NCBI RefSeq assembly: GCF_910592395.1
Contig: NC_088323.1
Coordinates: 8,248,001 to 8,312,000, forward strand
Source of the DNA: Lineus longissimus
Taxonomy: Eukaryota; Nemertea; Pilidiophora; Heteronemertea; Lineidae
Reading direction: 5' to 3'
Length of the DNA: 64,000 bases
The number at the start of each line of letters is the position of its first letter. The first letter of the stretch is position 1. This document shows positions 1 through 9,976 of this stretch, piece after piece. The notes below the pieces were generated by a model. That model did not search any database and had not been told where the DNA came from. It was given only the letters and a program-made list of their open reading frames with translations. The position numbers and the translations under genes are program-made.

Positions 1-95
1 TCGACAATTAAGGTGCTGTTAAACGGAGGGCATAAACTTACCAGCTAAACATTATTAATTTTAGGGCGAGCGGTTACATATACATCATTATGGTT

Positions 96-440
96 TTAAT
101 CAAATCCAAAAAGATCAATTAACATACGACCATTGTCATCAGATAATTCAAATACTATGGTTACTGAACGCGTCTTTTTCGGGCAACATTTGCGTTTTAG
201 CTTATAGGCGAGCTTAATAAATATATATAAGAAGAGGATTATTGCAATGGCCAATATTACTCGAATTGCCACAAATTCTAAGTTTACGGAGAGCTGAAGA
301 TTTTCAAGGCTGGGCTTGAGTTCCTGGAGAGTTTTTGTGAGATCAAATTTATGAGCGTCGTCGGTAATTGCAAGTTGTGCTTTTGCAGGTAATGCTTGTT
401 TAGGAGTTAATAATGCCAACACAGCTCTAGTGCAGAACAC
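96..440 (-). pseudogene. Membrane-anchor fragment downstream of pol (possible env-like remnant)
   Basis: A 114-residue frame in the 3' part of the element. Residues about 25-55 form a Leu-rich helical stretch. Residues about 59-77 (IRVILAIAIILFLYIFIKL) form one strong transmembrane segment, followed at once by a basic, cysteine-containing tail (KLKRKCCPKK). That order, ectodomain helix, membrane anchor, short basic tail, is how a type I envelope-like protein ends, and some Ty3/gypsy elements carry such a third ORF after integrase. I see no homology proof. It could equally be the C-terminus of an unrelated membrane protein captured by the deletion that removed the integrase core. Confidence 0.4.
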
Positions 441-900
441 AGCGTACGCGGACAGTACTAGTGCAATTAGTGATAATAATGCTGTCGGCGTGATAAACTG
501 TAAAGAATGCTTCGAAAGGCCTACTGACCGGAGGGAGAGGCGTCAGCGGCGCCCTTTTCTGGTTATGGGGTGTTTTCCTTTTCGCACACCTCACGCAGCT
601 TTTGACGAATTCCCCAATGTCGTTGTACATTTGCGGCCAATAATATCTTTCTCTAATGACCTCGAAGGTTCGCGTGACTCCCATGTGACTCAAGTCAATG
701 TCGCGCACTTCTTGAGTCACATGAGGTTGGAGACACTGGGGTACCACTAGTAGTAGGTTATCGGCTTGTCTTACCTTCGACTTTATTTGTAGTCGGTATA
801 ACAGTCCGTCTTGTATGGTATAGTAGTCTGAAGTCAATGCAATTTTTCTTGCGACTGCCTTATCTTCAGGTAATATATGGGTGGACAAGTATGTGATCAT
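427..900 (-). pseudogene. Ty3/gypsy integrase, zinc-binding N-terminus only
   Basis: A 157-residue frame beginning with the RNase H/integrase connector (ILPEDKAVARK..., IQDGLLYRL) and then the integrase H2C2 domain at about residues 60-110. It reads SHMGVTRTF, YYWPQMYNDI and SCVRCAKRK. The second His and the CX2C pair are present. The position of the first His reads Arg (VRDID), which would weaken zinc binding. The catalytic core with its D-D-E triad is absent: similarity stops after SRPFEAF (about base 520) and continues into unrelated sequence. This is a deletion that joined the integrase N-terminus to downstream sequence. Confidence 0.85.
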
Positions 901-1732
901 ATCGGAACAGAAAGCGGGCTTGCTGTAAATCGATATCTATGCCTATGATATTTACCTCGTTGTTATTGTGGAAGGTTTCCTCGTATAGCTTTACGAGGAC
1001 TTCCGCATGGCACCTCTGGGGGTAGCAGTGACAGACCAGGGTCTTTCCCTTAAGTTCATGTAGCTTGTTCATTAGATGATTTCGGGCATAGGTTTCATAC
1101 AATTTGATGTTGTCTTCTCGCGTGAAATGCGTTAGTTTATAAGGATTTCCCCACTTGTTCCTATTTTGATGGGCTCCCGGGACGTAACGTTTGGTGTTTC
1201 GACCCACGTATAAACTCGAGTTCTGAGCCAGCCAACGCCAGGGATTTCCGTCTGACGTGTCCGCTGTCGTGGGGATGTCTGCCGGGCCTGAAATTATATT
1301 GATGGTAGTTTCTACTGTATCTCGGGGCATACAGGACAGCCCGTCTGCGTTACCATTACTTTTCCCGGCTTTATGTTTGATTTCGAAGTCGAGATCTTGG
1401 AGTTGCAAGCTCCATCTCGCTAATTTACCGGTAGGGTCCTTTAACGAACGGATCCACTTTAGGGCGGCATGATCGGTTTCTAGACAGAAGTGACGCCCGT
1501 AGATATATGGGCGGAATGCCTTGATGCCAAACATCATGGCCAGCATCTCTCGTTCTGAGGCGGAGTAATTGCGCTCCGCAGAATTGAGGCCTCGGCCAGC
1601 ATAGCTTATCACTTTCTCTTCGCCGTCAATTACCTGACACAGCACAACTCCAATGCCGAAGTCAGAGGCGTCGCACTGTATCGTGAAGGTGTGTTGGAAA
1701 TCCGGCAAAGCTAGTATAGGTCTACTGACCAA
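866..1732 (-). pseudogene. pol: Ty3/gypsy pol: RNase H with an appended DUF4326-like domain
   Basis: A 288-residue frame. RNase H covers about residues 1-135. Candidate acidic catalytic residues are in IQCDASDFG (D21), SEREMLA, LETDHAAL (D87) and NADGLS (D130), in the usual Ty3/gypsy spacing. After a 35-residue spacer, residues about 173-251 (bases 980-1216) look like DUF4326. They show SLYVGR, KWGNPYKL, a helix with TRED..KLYETYARNHL, then LKGKTLVCHC and the PQRCHAEVL block. The closing C-x-C-x4-C-H cluster is the family's hallmark. The family has no established function that I know of; cysteine and histidine spacing suggests metal or nucleotide chemistry. It is in frame with RNase H, so it belongs to this pol and is not a later insertion. 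The frame is lost again before integrase. Confidence 0.85.
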
Positions 1733-1740
1733 TTTTTGTT

Positions 1741-3501
1741 TTAGGGTGTCAAAAGCTGTTTGACACTCTTGCGTCCAGTTGAATGGCGTGTTCTTTTTGT
1801 CAATGCATGGAGTGGAGATGCAATTTCAGCGAATCCCTTGACAAAGCGTCTGTAGTAGTTACACAGGCCCGTGAATGTCCGTGTCTCCTTTACGTTTCGA
1901 GGTGTGGGGAAATCTTTCACTCTTTTACACTTATCGGGGTCCAGCCTAATGCCGTCCTTTGATATAATGAAGCCCAGATATTTGACTTTGCTCTGGCAGA
2001 AGGTGCATTTAGTCGGTTTTAGTGTCAGGTTAGCGGAGGCTAAACGCTCAAACGTTAATGTTAAATGTTCGAGGTGCTGCTCGAAGGTGCTGCTAAAGAT
2101 TAGTAAATCGTCTGTGTATATAAGTAAGAACTTGTACTGATAACCCCTCATTAGGAGTTCCATGGCTCTCTGAAAGCATGCCGGGGCATTGGTCATTCCA
2201 AATGGTACTGTCTGGAATTCATATAAGCCACCATGGGTTACAAAGGCCGTATTGTGTCGGTCCCGCTCGTCAATTTCTAGTTCATGATACGAACTGCGCA
2301 AATCGAGTGACGAGAAAAACTGAGCCTTGGCGTCACTTATGCTATCGATGGCTTCTGAGATAATTGGTATTGGGTAACTATCTTTCCTAGTTACTTCATT
2401 GAGGGCTCTAAAATCGATAGCCATCCTGTAATGGTTAGGATTTAGGGGATCGAACGGTTCTCCCCCGTCCGTCTTTTTCTTCACTAGAACAACGGGCGAG
2501 GACCATGGAGAATCAGAAGGTCCAGCAATGTTATGTTTCTGGAGTTTCTCAGTATGTTGGTTAATAATGTCTTTTTGAATAGGGCCAACTTTATAGGGTC
2601 TTTGGTTAATAGGCATTGCATCGCCGGTATCTATTCGCATTTTAACAATGTCTGAACGACCAATTTCTTCTTCGGTGTTGGCAAAGACATGTCGATATTT
2701 CGATAAGAGTGTCCGTAACTGGTCTTTTTGTTCGCTCTTTATATATGCGTCGTTTAAGTTCACATTAGGTGGATCCCGGTCTGTTTCGTGCTTGTGTGTG
2801 TCATGCGAAGATGTCACTTTGTCTATGACTTCGGTTGGTATTCTAGAGAGGGAGCCGAGTGTACTGCAACGATATACTTTTATGGGTCTGTCGGTTGGAT
2901 TGAAAAGTACACACGGTACCCTCCCCTCCTTAACTTGAGCTACCACCTTACCCCCAATAATGGAGTAGCGGCCTAGTAAGTTGACGTGCGGTTCAATGAG
3001 ACCTTCGAAACCGTTTGCTTGTTCTAAATCTGGGGCTGTTGCCCAAACTATGTTCTGGGACCGTGGCAGTAATGTGGTGGATGTGATGGGAACTAATTTG
3101 ACATCGCCCACTACGTTCCGTTTATCAACTAGTGGAATGTCGGCCACGCCATCAATTTTCAGTGTATTATTAGCAAAATCTAATTGGGCGTGTTTTTCCT
3201 GTAAGAAATCCATGCCAAGAATGACCTGAGGGGCCAATGGCTTTGCCACGAATACTTCATGTGATAATGTTGACCCTGGTAGGTCAAGAGTTAATGCGAT
3301 GGTACCTGATAATTCTATGTCTGACCTGTTAGCTGATTTAGCAATACGAGCTTTACTTAAGTTGATGCTTTCCTGTATTGTTGACGGTAAAGTACAGTAT
3401 AAAGAATGACTAATTAATGATACTGAAGCGCCCGTATCTACTAAGATATTATATTCCGTACCGTGGATAATGGAAGGTATGGAGTTGGCTATTGTGGTCA
3501 T
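1741..3501 (-). pseudogene. pol: Ty3/gypsy pol: aspartic protease and reverse transcriptase
   Basis: A 586-residue frame. The protease lies at about residues 8-105, with the catalytic DTGAS motif near 22-26 and the flap-side ILGMDFL near 93-99. The reverse transcriptase follows at about 290-560: a proline- and lysine-containing entry block, SPWSSPVVLVKKK, the FSSLDLRSSYHEL palm block, VPFGMTNAPACFQ, the catalytic YTDDLLIF motif, KCTFC and the LGFIIS block, then the thumb. Both catalytic motifs look intact. The frame then breaks: the RNase H that should follow is in another frame, consistent with loss of a base in the T run at 1794-1798 (A run on the coding strand). It is the best-preserved part of the element. 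Confidence 0.92.
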
Positions 3502-4193
3502 AACATGTATATCAGTAGGCTGTAAGAGTGGTCGAAGTCATAGTCAAGGGTCGTTGTAATATCAATATCGTTATCATTGGACCTGTAGGAGTGTGGCGCA
3601 GGGTGGAGCGTTTCTGGTAGTAGACAGGGAGTTCCATCCCGTTGAATTTCTATCACATCATTTATAGAGCATGTATACCCATCACCTTGATCATTTTCAG
3701 CTTCTCTGTTATTTTCATTCCCATTATCATGCCTATTTACAGGGGACTCAACAATTAATTTGCTCCCGTGAGCTTGCTCCCTTGAGCTAACTAAACTATC
3801 ATCTATATGGCCCGATTTTCCCGGTTGGCCTTCCGTTGTCGGCACAGCCGTGGTCACCTGTAGTGCCGTAGAGCTCCCACCAGACGGGCCCGTGTCTGAT
3901 TTCGGTGGTACATAGGAGGACTGCAGGGGACCATCGAGCTCTGGCTGCCCAACTAAAAACTTAGTACATGTATACTGCTCCTCTGAGCTACTGGTGCCTA
4001 CTGCACATAATGGATCCGCTAGTAGAGTCCCTGAAGTAGCGCTAATCCCGCCGACGTCGGCATTTGCATCTTTCTGCATGTGCGTTCCTATAATTAAATC
4101 TTCATATGTAAGCCCACGCTCATATATTGCTGTGTCTTCTTCGTCATGCACATGCATATTATCATTACGGGGCTGGTATCTCGTTTCTACCAC
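3498..4193 (-). pseudogene. Acidic gag-pol linker of the Ty3/gypsy element
   Basis: A 231-residue open frame between the nucleocapsid and the protease. It is rich in Asp, Glu, Ser, Thr and Asn, with no domain I recognise; it looks disordered. The same frame is open upstream of its first Met towards 4240, so it is probably the beginning of pol and not a separate gene. It runs out of frame just before the protease at about 3505. Many Ty3/gypsy elements have a variable spacer here. I infer a linker by position only. Confidence 0.6.
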
Positions 4194-4219
4194 TCCATCC
4201 CTGCATCCAACACTTGCCC

Positions 4220-4675
4220 CTACTGTTTGGACGGCCGGTCGTTTCCCGTCTGAGTTCGTCTATAATTTGGTCTGGTATTCGGACATTCTCTCACGAAATG
4301 CCCGTCAGTAGACCCACACGAGTAACATGGCCGATTCCTGTCGAGCTCTCTTTTAGTGTTGCAACGCTGGAGGGTGTGTCCCCTCCTGTTGCAAAAACGG
4401 CATATCGAATTAGTTGGATCAAATGGAGTCGCGTTAGCGGATATAGGATTTCTATTGTATTGGCCACGTGGGCGATAATTGTCAGGCGGTGTACCTGGGC
4501 CAGACCTATGGTAGTTGGTTTTCAGATTCTTGACATCAGCCTGCACTTCATTTATTGTCGCAATAAGGGTATCAAATTTGGTATGCGATGTTATTTCGGT
4601 CACCTTCTCAATTTTTGGTTTTATGGTGAGTTGCATCCATCGACTCCGCCAAACGGGCGTAGTCGATTGCCTCAT
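4220..4675 (-). pseudogene. gag: Retrotransposon gag, nucleocapsid part
   Basis: A 151-residue frame that continues gag after a frameshift. It contains two zinc knuckles: CRFCNRRGHTLQRC (about residues 95-108) fits CX2CX4HX4C, and CYSCGSTDGHFVREC (about 119-133) has five residues between the second Cys and the His, one more than usual. Zinc knuckles of this kind bind element RNA during packaging. The region before them is rich in Arg, Pro and Asn. The frame ends in TAG at 4220-4222 and the next frame overlaps this point, which may be the natural gag/pol shift point and not damage. Confidence 0.85.
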
Positions 4676-5405
4676 TTATTGTAGTTGGGTACTTGGTGAT
4701 CACAAAAGTTTTTAATCTGGGGTTTAACCCATGGATGAAAGGTGAGAGGTACTCCGATTCAGTCTTTTTGAGTTTGGCAAAACGACATAATATATCTTCA
4801 ATATAAGATTCTAACGTTTCGGAGTCGCCCATACGGCGCGTATATAGGGTTTGTTCATCGACTAGGCGCATGCTCTTGTTTTCGTATGTCTCAGTGAGGG
4901 ATTTAGATAACGCGTCAAAGGTGTCCTTTTTATCTTGGGCCAAGGCAGTTACGAAGTCGTATGCCATGCCCTGCAAATACATCGGTAGCGCTTTAGACTT
5001 TTTGTCATTACTCCAATTTTGGAAAGTGGCATACGTATTAAATTTCTGAAGGAAGGTATGGACATTTTCATTGGCATGGCCGTTAAAAGTTGGAGGTTTG
5101 ATAGCACAGCCCTGCTCACCTGTTTTATCTTTGGTTTCCTCCACCAGCCGCAGGACGGTCCTCAATTGTTCTTTCATTTGCTCCATTTCCGTCATTTTGG
5201 GGTCGAGAAGTCTTCTTGGTTGTAGGTCCTTGTCCAGTCGACGTTGCGGTGTATCTGTATGGGCTGCCCAGTCGCTTGCGATTTGTCTCCTGGTCTCCGG
5301 CAGTGGGGAATTTTTGGTCTGGCAGACAGAGCCAGCAATGCTCTTGCCGCCGCTTCGCTGGTTCTGTCTGGAGAGACGACCCTCTTTTTCATTCGCAGAA
5401 AGCAA
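4608..5405 (-). pseudogene. gag: Retrotransposon gag, capsid part
   Basis: A 265-residue frame opening with a basic, low-complexity N-terminus. A coiled-coil-prone stretch follows (EMEQMKEQLRTVLRLVEE, about residues 72-89), then a retrotransposon gag capsid region (about 103-255). The capsid shows the usual order: FNG near the start, FLQKFNTYA, an LPMYLQG block, a LTETYENK block, and FIHGLNPRLKTFV near the end. In the element it would form the particle shell that packages element RNA. The frame stops at 4608, while coding similarity continues in another frame at 4675, so a frameshift near 4640 separates capsid from nucleocapsid. The start at 5405 is the first Met of this frame; an overlapping frame reaches 5446, so the true start is uncertain. 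Confidence 0.85.
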
Positions 5406-5483
5406 TTTTGAGTAATGAATGTTCGGCGTTCAACGGTTACCGTCACTTACGATTGCCACAAGATGACACGACACAATATTGGT

Positions 5484-5610
5484 GAAAGTTTGAAAGTGGC
5501 CACAAAATGGCACGGAACGAAAGTTCGAGAATGGCCAAAAATGGCACGAAATGAAAGTTCACGAGCGGCCACAAAATGGCACGAAATGAAAGTTCGAGGG
5601 TGGAAATGCC
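5484..5610. repeat. Minisatellite, about 35-bp unit, 3.6 copies
   Basis: Units begin GAAAGTTCGAG and end AATGGCACGAAAT, starting at 5484, 5519, 5553 and 5588, with a few substitutions between copies. It sits immediately outside the gag end of the retroelement, where a leader or LTR boundary would be expected, but nothing ties it to the element. Confidence 0.75.
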
Positions 5611-5944
5611 ATCCTTACCAAAACAGCTTTTGACCATGGGGTTGTCATCAGTGGTGAACGTTGTGCATCTAATGACTGGAACCACAGGAACCTCTAGTTA
5701 TAGAGAAAAAAAACCAATTCCAGCCGAGCAGTTGGCATTAGTGTCCATATTTATGCCAAAGATCAATCAAAGGTGAGTAGATGGCACGAGGGCCTCTTGT
5801 TTTTCAAAAAATAAATGTCAGCAGAGTAAAACGGTCATTGGCACCTCTTGTTATACTATCGGAGATCCTCCAGCTGACCAGTTTGCCCTTAGCACCTCTT
5901 GTTATGAATCCCAGCTGAGCAAATGGTACAGGGGCCTCTTGTTG

Positions 5945-6700
5945 GCTCACCTGTGAGCCTTTACCATCACGCAGCGTCCGTCGTCGTTAGACATGGGTGG
6001 CACGTTTTGTTACCGCTGAAGCCACTGAACTGAAACTTAGTACACATGTACCCCTTGGTGACCACTACTCAGAGACCAAAACGCGGTCTCATATGTTTCA
6101 CGGTTTGGCCACCAGGGGGCCAAAGGTAAAAAATGAAGAAATGCGTTTTCTCCCTTATTACTGGTCCGAAAAATTTGAAAAAAATATGGTAGGTACTTCT
6201 ACTAATGGGACATCACATATCCTCCGGGTTTTTGATTTGACCTAATTTTCAAGGTAAGATAGGTCAAAGTTCGCCGACGGCACCGCTGTTAGTCAATGGT
6301 GGCACGTTTTGTAACCGCTGAGGCTATTGAACTCACTCTTGGTACATATATACCCTTGGGTGACCTTTACTCAGAGACTGAATTGTGGCGTCATACGATT
6401 TACGGTTTGGCCAATAGGGGGCCAAAGGTCAGCCAAAGGTCAACAATGAAAATATGCGATTACTCACCTACGTCTGAAAAATTTGAATAAAATATGGCAG
6501 GTACTTCTTGCAGTGTTACATCATATATCCTCCGCATTCATTTTTTGGCTCACCTGCCCCTTTTCATCCCCCCCGACCCACCCACCCCTGACCCCACCCC
6601 TGACCCCACCCCTGACCTACCAATGTCAGAATCACTGACTCCATAGCCTCCCCTTTGACACAGGTGAGCACATGGTCCCTGGACCATTTCATTACGCTGC
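5945..6700 (+). mobile_element. Interspersed repeat R1, copy a (two modules)
   Basis: Starts with a GGCTCACC head and GTCCGTCGTCG triplets. It holds two about 300-bp modules, each opening GGTGGCACGTTTTGT and each with a GGGGGCCAAAGG block (6113 and 6415). It reaches the tail at 6662-6694 (GGTGAGCACATGG...CATTTCAT). A second GGCTCACC at 6543 and a TGACCCCACCCC short tandem (about 6565-6620) lie between modules and tail. The nuclear-receptor-type composite is degraded in this copy. I do not recognise a named family or coding capacity, so it is a non-autonomous element or a composite satellite-like repeat. Confidence 0.75.
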
Positions 6701-6792
6701 CAGTAGATGGGCACTGGCGCCTCAAAGGAATCATCGCGGTGGCATGTACCTGTATTCCATATTTTATATTTGCCAACCCGAGTAAACTATGG

Positions 6793-7176
6793 CTACGCGG
6801 GAAAAAAAGTTTGGGCTGGAATTTCGGGCTGGCTTCTTCGGGATGAAACCTCAGGATGAAATCTCGGGCTGGAAAAGTTCGGGCTAGCTTGATGTAGGCC
6901 CTCATTTTCTGCAGTGCCAGCAATCAAACTGGTATCCGGTTGGGAACTGGAAGGAACAGGATCATCAATATGCCTGTCTACACTGGCATTATTACCTGGA
7001 GTGCCTGTACATTCATCATGTTCATCATGTGTATCCAAAACACCAACACTACACAATTCAACATTTTCCTCTGCTACTAACGATCCTCTGGCTTTCTTTC
7101 GTGCTTCCACCAGTTGATTCCTATGAGCCTTCTTCCCGCTTCCAAATGAATGTTCAAGAGCTCTTTTACGACCCAT
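6793..7176 (-). CDS. Hypothetical 127-residue ORF
   Basis: Not recognised. The N-terminus is strongly basic (GRKRALEHSFGSGKK, EARKKARGS) and could be a nuclear localisation signal. The middle is acidic and Ser/Thr-rich. The C-terminal 30 residues come from a short imperfect DNA repeat (TCGGGCTGGAATTTCGG and relatives, 6815-6890). It could be a first exon of a transposon gene or a chance frame. No partner exon or poly(A) signal was identified. The repeat-derived end argues against a conserved host protein. Confidence 0.2.
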   Translation of the reverse strand: MGRKRALEHSFGSGKKAHRNQLVEARKKARGSLVAEENVELCSVGVLDTHDEHDECTGTPGNNASVDRHIDDPVPSSSQPDTSLIAGTAENEGLHQASPNFSSPRFHPEVSSRRSQPEIPAQTFFPA

Positions 7177-7904
7177 TATTGACGAACAAAAGACTCTTTT
7201 ATACTACAAATTTCAATAACAATCCGAACAAGACGCCATTTTGATGCTACCGTAGGCAAGCCACGGAAATTGCCGAAGTCAGTCACGTGATAAGGCCGAC
7301 CAATCACAGGACATAATTGAGATATAGAACGCGGCTACATATATTTGAATATATTATTTGCCTTATGAGGAGATTTCCGTGGGGAAACCACCAACAAACT
7401 TTCGGCATGACCGCATTAGCCGTAAATAGAATGTAAATGATGTCACTTTTATTGGATTCGTTGAATGCTGGGGTTTCCGGTGATGTGCCGTTTGTAAGAT
7501 CGTTTTCAGGGAAAATGTGTGTAACTAAGGGGTGAAAATAGGGAATTACTGAGAAAAAGAAGGATATAAACATGACAAAGGTTTGAAGACACACTCTTTG
7601 TTTCCATTTTTTGTGGTTTTCTAACTTTATTGCAAGCTTTTTGAATACAGTATTGTTTATAGTACATGTAAACAGTGTCAAATCAGCTGAAAACTGATAT
7701 TCGAAAAAAATCTTTGGAAAATGATCTTCACTGCCGTGTCTGGCCTTAAGAGGCTCTGTGATCTTTAAGTCTTTTGCAAATGCAGCAAAAGTTCCGGGTC
7801 TGCTTTAATCTCTGTTTTAAATTCGCACTCGCGTTTCGATATGAAAGTGTACCCGCAGTCCCTCAGGAAATTACGCCTAAAAGTAGTGCGTTCTCAGTAG
7901 TTCT
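7177..7904. other. No gene seen
   Basis: AT-rich sequence between the hypothetical ORF and the tandem triplication. Only short frames occur; the 125-residue minus-strand frame at 7304-7681 has hydrophobic stretches but no recognisable domain. Confidence 0.5.
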
Positions 7905-8224
7905 CAGATTGTACAGACACCCATCACATTAGTTTTTTTAACAATGATTCACAGATCTGCACGAGGGACAACGCATTTGCATCTTTCCCTTGAGAGATTT
8001 TTTCATTTAACTGAAAAATAAGAAAACCACAACATGTCATAATATGTGAGAACTGAAAAGGTTCAAAATCGACAAGAATCTAGTTTTAAAAGTCTAGTGA
8101 AAAAAATTATCATTGAAAGTAATGACCTAATTTGAGGTGACAAAATGGGGGGGGGGGGGGGTTCCACTTTCTTCTCCAATTGCTTCTTCCCATTACTCTC
8201 AGTGGTATCTACTGGCATAACTTG

Positions 8225-8455
8225 CTAGTTTTTGCTCTTGGGATAAAGAGAATCACCTAACCTAGCGCTAGCCATTGCTTGTTCAACTGATGCCACATAT
8301 TGGCCGAGTACAACGTTTTTTAATGCCGGCCTAAGGCCAAGAATAAAGCCTACAAAGTTGTCTTCTGGCTGTTTCCCAGCCCTGGCGCACATGCGCAAAA
8401 CTTTTACGATATAATTTTCTAGAGGTTCATGAGGAATCTGAATTTTGGTGTGCAA
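8225..8455 (-). pseudogene. gag fragment in tandem unit 1
   Basis: A 76-residue frame whose order (PHEPLENYIVKVLRMCARAG, a VGFILGLRPALKNVV block, ASVEQAMASARLGD) matches the C-terminal half of a Ty3/gypsy-type gag capsid. Upstream in the same region another frame reads LPEDIRTDYDRL and VRMREKFNPN, the preceding gag segment, so a frameshift or stop lies near 8460. It differs clearly from the gag at 4608-5405, so it belongs to another retroelement lineage. Confidence 0.7.
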
Positions 8456-8588
8456 ACTCCTAGCTCTTTACGAATTTTAAGCTGTTTGGGTTAAATTTTT
8501 CCCTCATTCGAACTTGCAGTCTATCATAGTCAGTTCGGATATCTTCTGGCAAACTCACCTTCTCACGCAACTGCTTAAAAAGTTCACC

Positions 8589-8775
8589 TCAGTGGTCAAT
8601 TTTTCCTACAAACTTATTTTTAACCTTCAGCATCTCCTCAGACCTCTTATTCTCTCGGTATATTCTCAGATTGTACAGACACCCATCGCATTTGTTTTTT
8701 GAACAATGATTCACGGATCTGCACGAGGGACAATGCATTTGCACCTTTCCCTTGAGAGATTTAACTGAAAAATAA
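8589..8775 (-). pseudogene. Zinc-ribbon-like exon in tandem unit 2
   Basis: A minus-strand frame preceded by a good acceptor (TTCTTATTTTTCAG at about 8763-8776) reads KSLKGKVQMHCPSC, then CSKNKCDGC, then basic sequence. The CX2C...CX2C pattern resembles a zinc ribbon. Unit 3 keeps the same exon (9396-9536). Unit 1 (about 7900-7990) has two stops. The acceptor in front of a cysteine-rich exon suggests a captured piece of a spliced gene, but I do not recognise the protein. Confidence 0.4.
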
Positions 8776-8984
8776 GAAAACCACAGCATGTCATAATATG
8801 TGAGAACTGAAAAGGCTCGAAATCGACAAGAAACTGGTTTTAAAAGTCTAGTGAAAAAATCAGCATTGAAAGTAATGACCTAATTGGAGGTGGCAAAATG
8901 GGGGGGGGGGGGTTCTACTTCATCCACTTTCTTCTCAAATTGGTTCTTCCCATTACTCTCAGTGGTATCTACTGGCATAACTTG

Positions 8985-9215
8985 CTAGTTTTTGCCCTTG
9001 GGATAAAGAGAATCACCTAACCTAGCGCTAGCCATTGCTTGTTGAACTGATGCCACATTTTGGCTGAGTACAACGTTTTTTAATGTCGGCCTAAGGCCAA
9101 GAATAAAGCCTACAAAGTTGTCTTCTGGCTGTTTCCCAGCCCTGGCGCACATGCGCAAAACTTTTACGATATAATTTTCTAGAGGTTTATGAGGAATCTG
9201 AATTTTGGTGTGCAA
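8985..9215 (-). pseudogene. gag fragment in tandem unit 2
   Basis: The same 76-residue gag capsid remnant as in unit 1, with a handful of substitutions (for example RPTLKNVVLSQ for RPALKNVVLGQ). Both copies end at the same stop codon. The shared ends show that duplication occurred after the gag was already truncated. The third unit keeps only the last part (about 10140-10235) and no open frame. Confidence 0.7.
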
Positions 9216-9395
9216 CTCCTAGCTCTTTACGAATTTTAAGCTGTTTGGGTTAAATTTTTCCCTCATTCGAACTTGCAGTCTATCATAGTCAGTTCGGATA
9301 TCTTCTGGCAAACTCACCTTCTCGCGCAACTGCTTAAAAAGTTTTCCTCAGTGGTCAATTTTTCCTACAAACTTATTTTTAACCTTCAGCATTTC

Positions 9396-9540
9396 TTAAG
9401 ACCTCTTATTCTCTCGGTTTGTTCTCAGATTGTACAGACACCCATCGCATTTGTTTTTTGAACAATGATTCACAGATCTGCACGAGCGACAATGCATTTG
9501 CACCTTTCCCTTGAGAGATTTAACTGAAAAATAAGAAAAC
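9396..9540 (-). pseudogene. Zinc-ribbon-like exon in tandem unit 3
   Basis: Copy of the unit 2 exon with the same TTTTTCAG acceptor and the cysteine pattern CRSC...CDGC. One substitution changes CPSC to CRSC without affecting the cysteines. Frame lost after ENKRS. Confidence 0.4.
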
Positions 9541-9680
9541 CACAGCATGTCATAATATGTGAGAACTGAAAAGGTTCGAAATCGACAAGAAACTGGTTTT
9601 AAGAGTCTAGTGAAAAAAATCAGCATTGAAAGTAATGACCTAATTGGAGGTGGCAAAAAGGGGGGGTTCTACTTCATCCA

Positions 9681-9976
9681 TGCCTGTGGAGCAGCGAATT
9701 AGATTTAAAACATTGGTGCTCGTCTGGAAGTGCCTGCACGGTCGGGCCCCTCAGTACCTCGCTGAGATGATCAATGTCTATGAGCCAGAAAGGCACCTGC
9801 GGTCAGCACACGACCTATCACTTGTAGTTCCGCGTGCAAAAAGAACATACGGCGAGCGGGCATTTGGCCACTCGGCCCCCACGCTCTGGAACCGGCTGCC
9901 GACCAACATCCGGGCAGCCGCGACCCTTAAGGAATTTCACGGATTGTTGAAGACAGAGCTGTTTAGTCAGGTGTGA
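9681..9976 (+). pseudogene. LINE ORF2 C-terminal fragment
   Basis: About 97 residues. It reads PVEQRIRFKTLVLVWKCLHG, APQYLAEMI, LRSAHDLSLVVPRAKRTYGE, RAFGHSAPTLWNRLPTNIRAA and FHGLLKTELF. This is the highly recurrent C-terminal block after the reverse transcriptase in CR1/L2/Jockey-type LINEs, and it runs to a natural stop at 9974-9976. The open frame extends upstream to 9644 only because flanking DNA happens to be in frame. Confidence 0.9.

Larger units (their letters stand above)
96..5446 (-). mobile_element. Degenerate Ty3/gypsy LTR retrotransposon (internal region)
   Basis: Read on the minus strand, the order is gag capsid, two zinc knuckles, an acidic linker, aspartic protease, reverse transcriptase, RNase H, a DUF4326-like domain, integrase zinc domain, then a fragment with a membrane segment. 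This is Ty3/gypsy order (protease-RT-RNase H-integrase). The reading frame changes near 4640, 3505, 1795 and 935. The change near 4220 may be the natural gag/pol junction. The integrase core is missing, so this copy is dead. I found no LTR pair: bases 1-95 do not resemble the sequence right of 5446. The 3' end may lie left of the window, and the right-hand LTR is either absent or too diverged to see. Confidence 0.9.

Noticed and set aside
430-750. Plus-strand 106-residue ORF
   Set aside because: Shadow of the minus-strand integrase remnant.
8146-8162. Poly-G and poly-C runs as regulatory quadruplexes
   Set aside because: Mononucleotide runs recur at many repeat units (8900, 9660, 16755, 27617, 42232, 55242, 61573); too common and error-prone to interpret singly.
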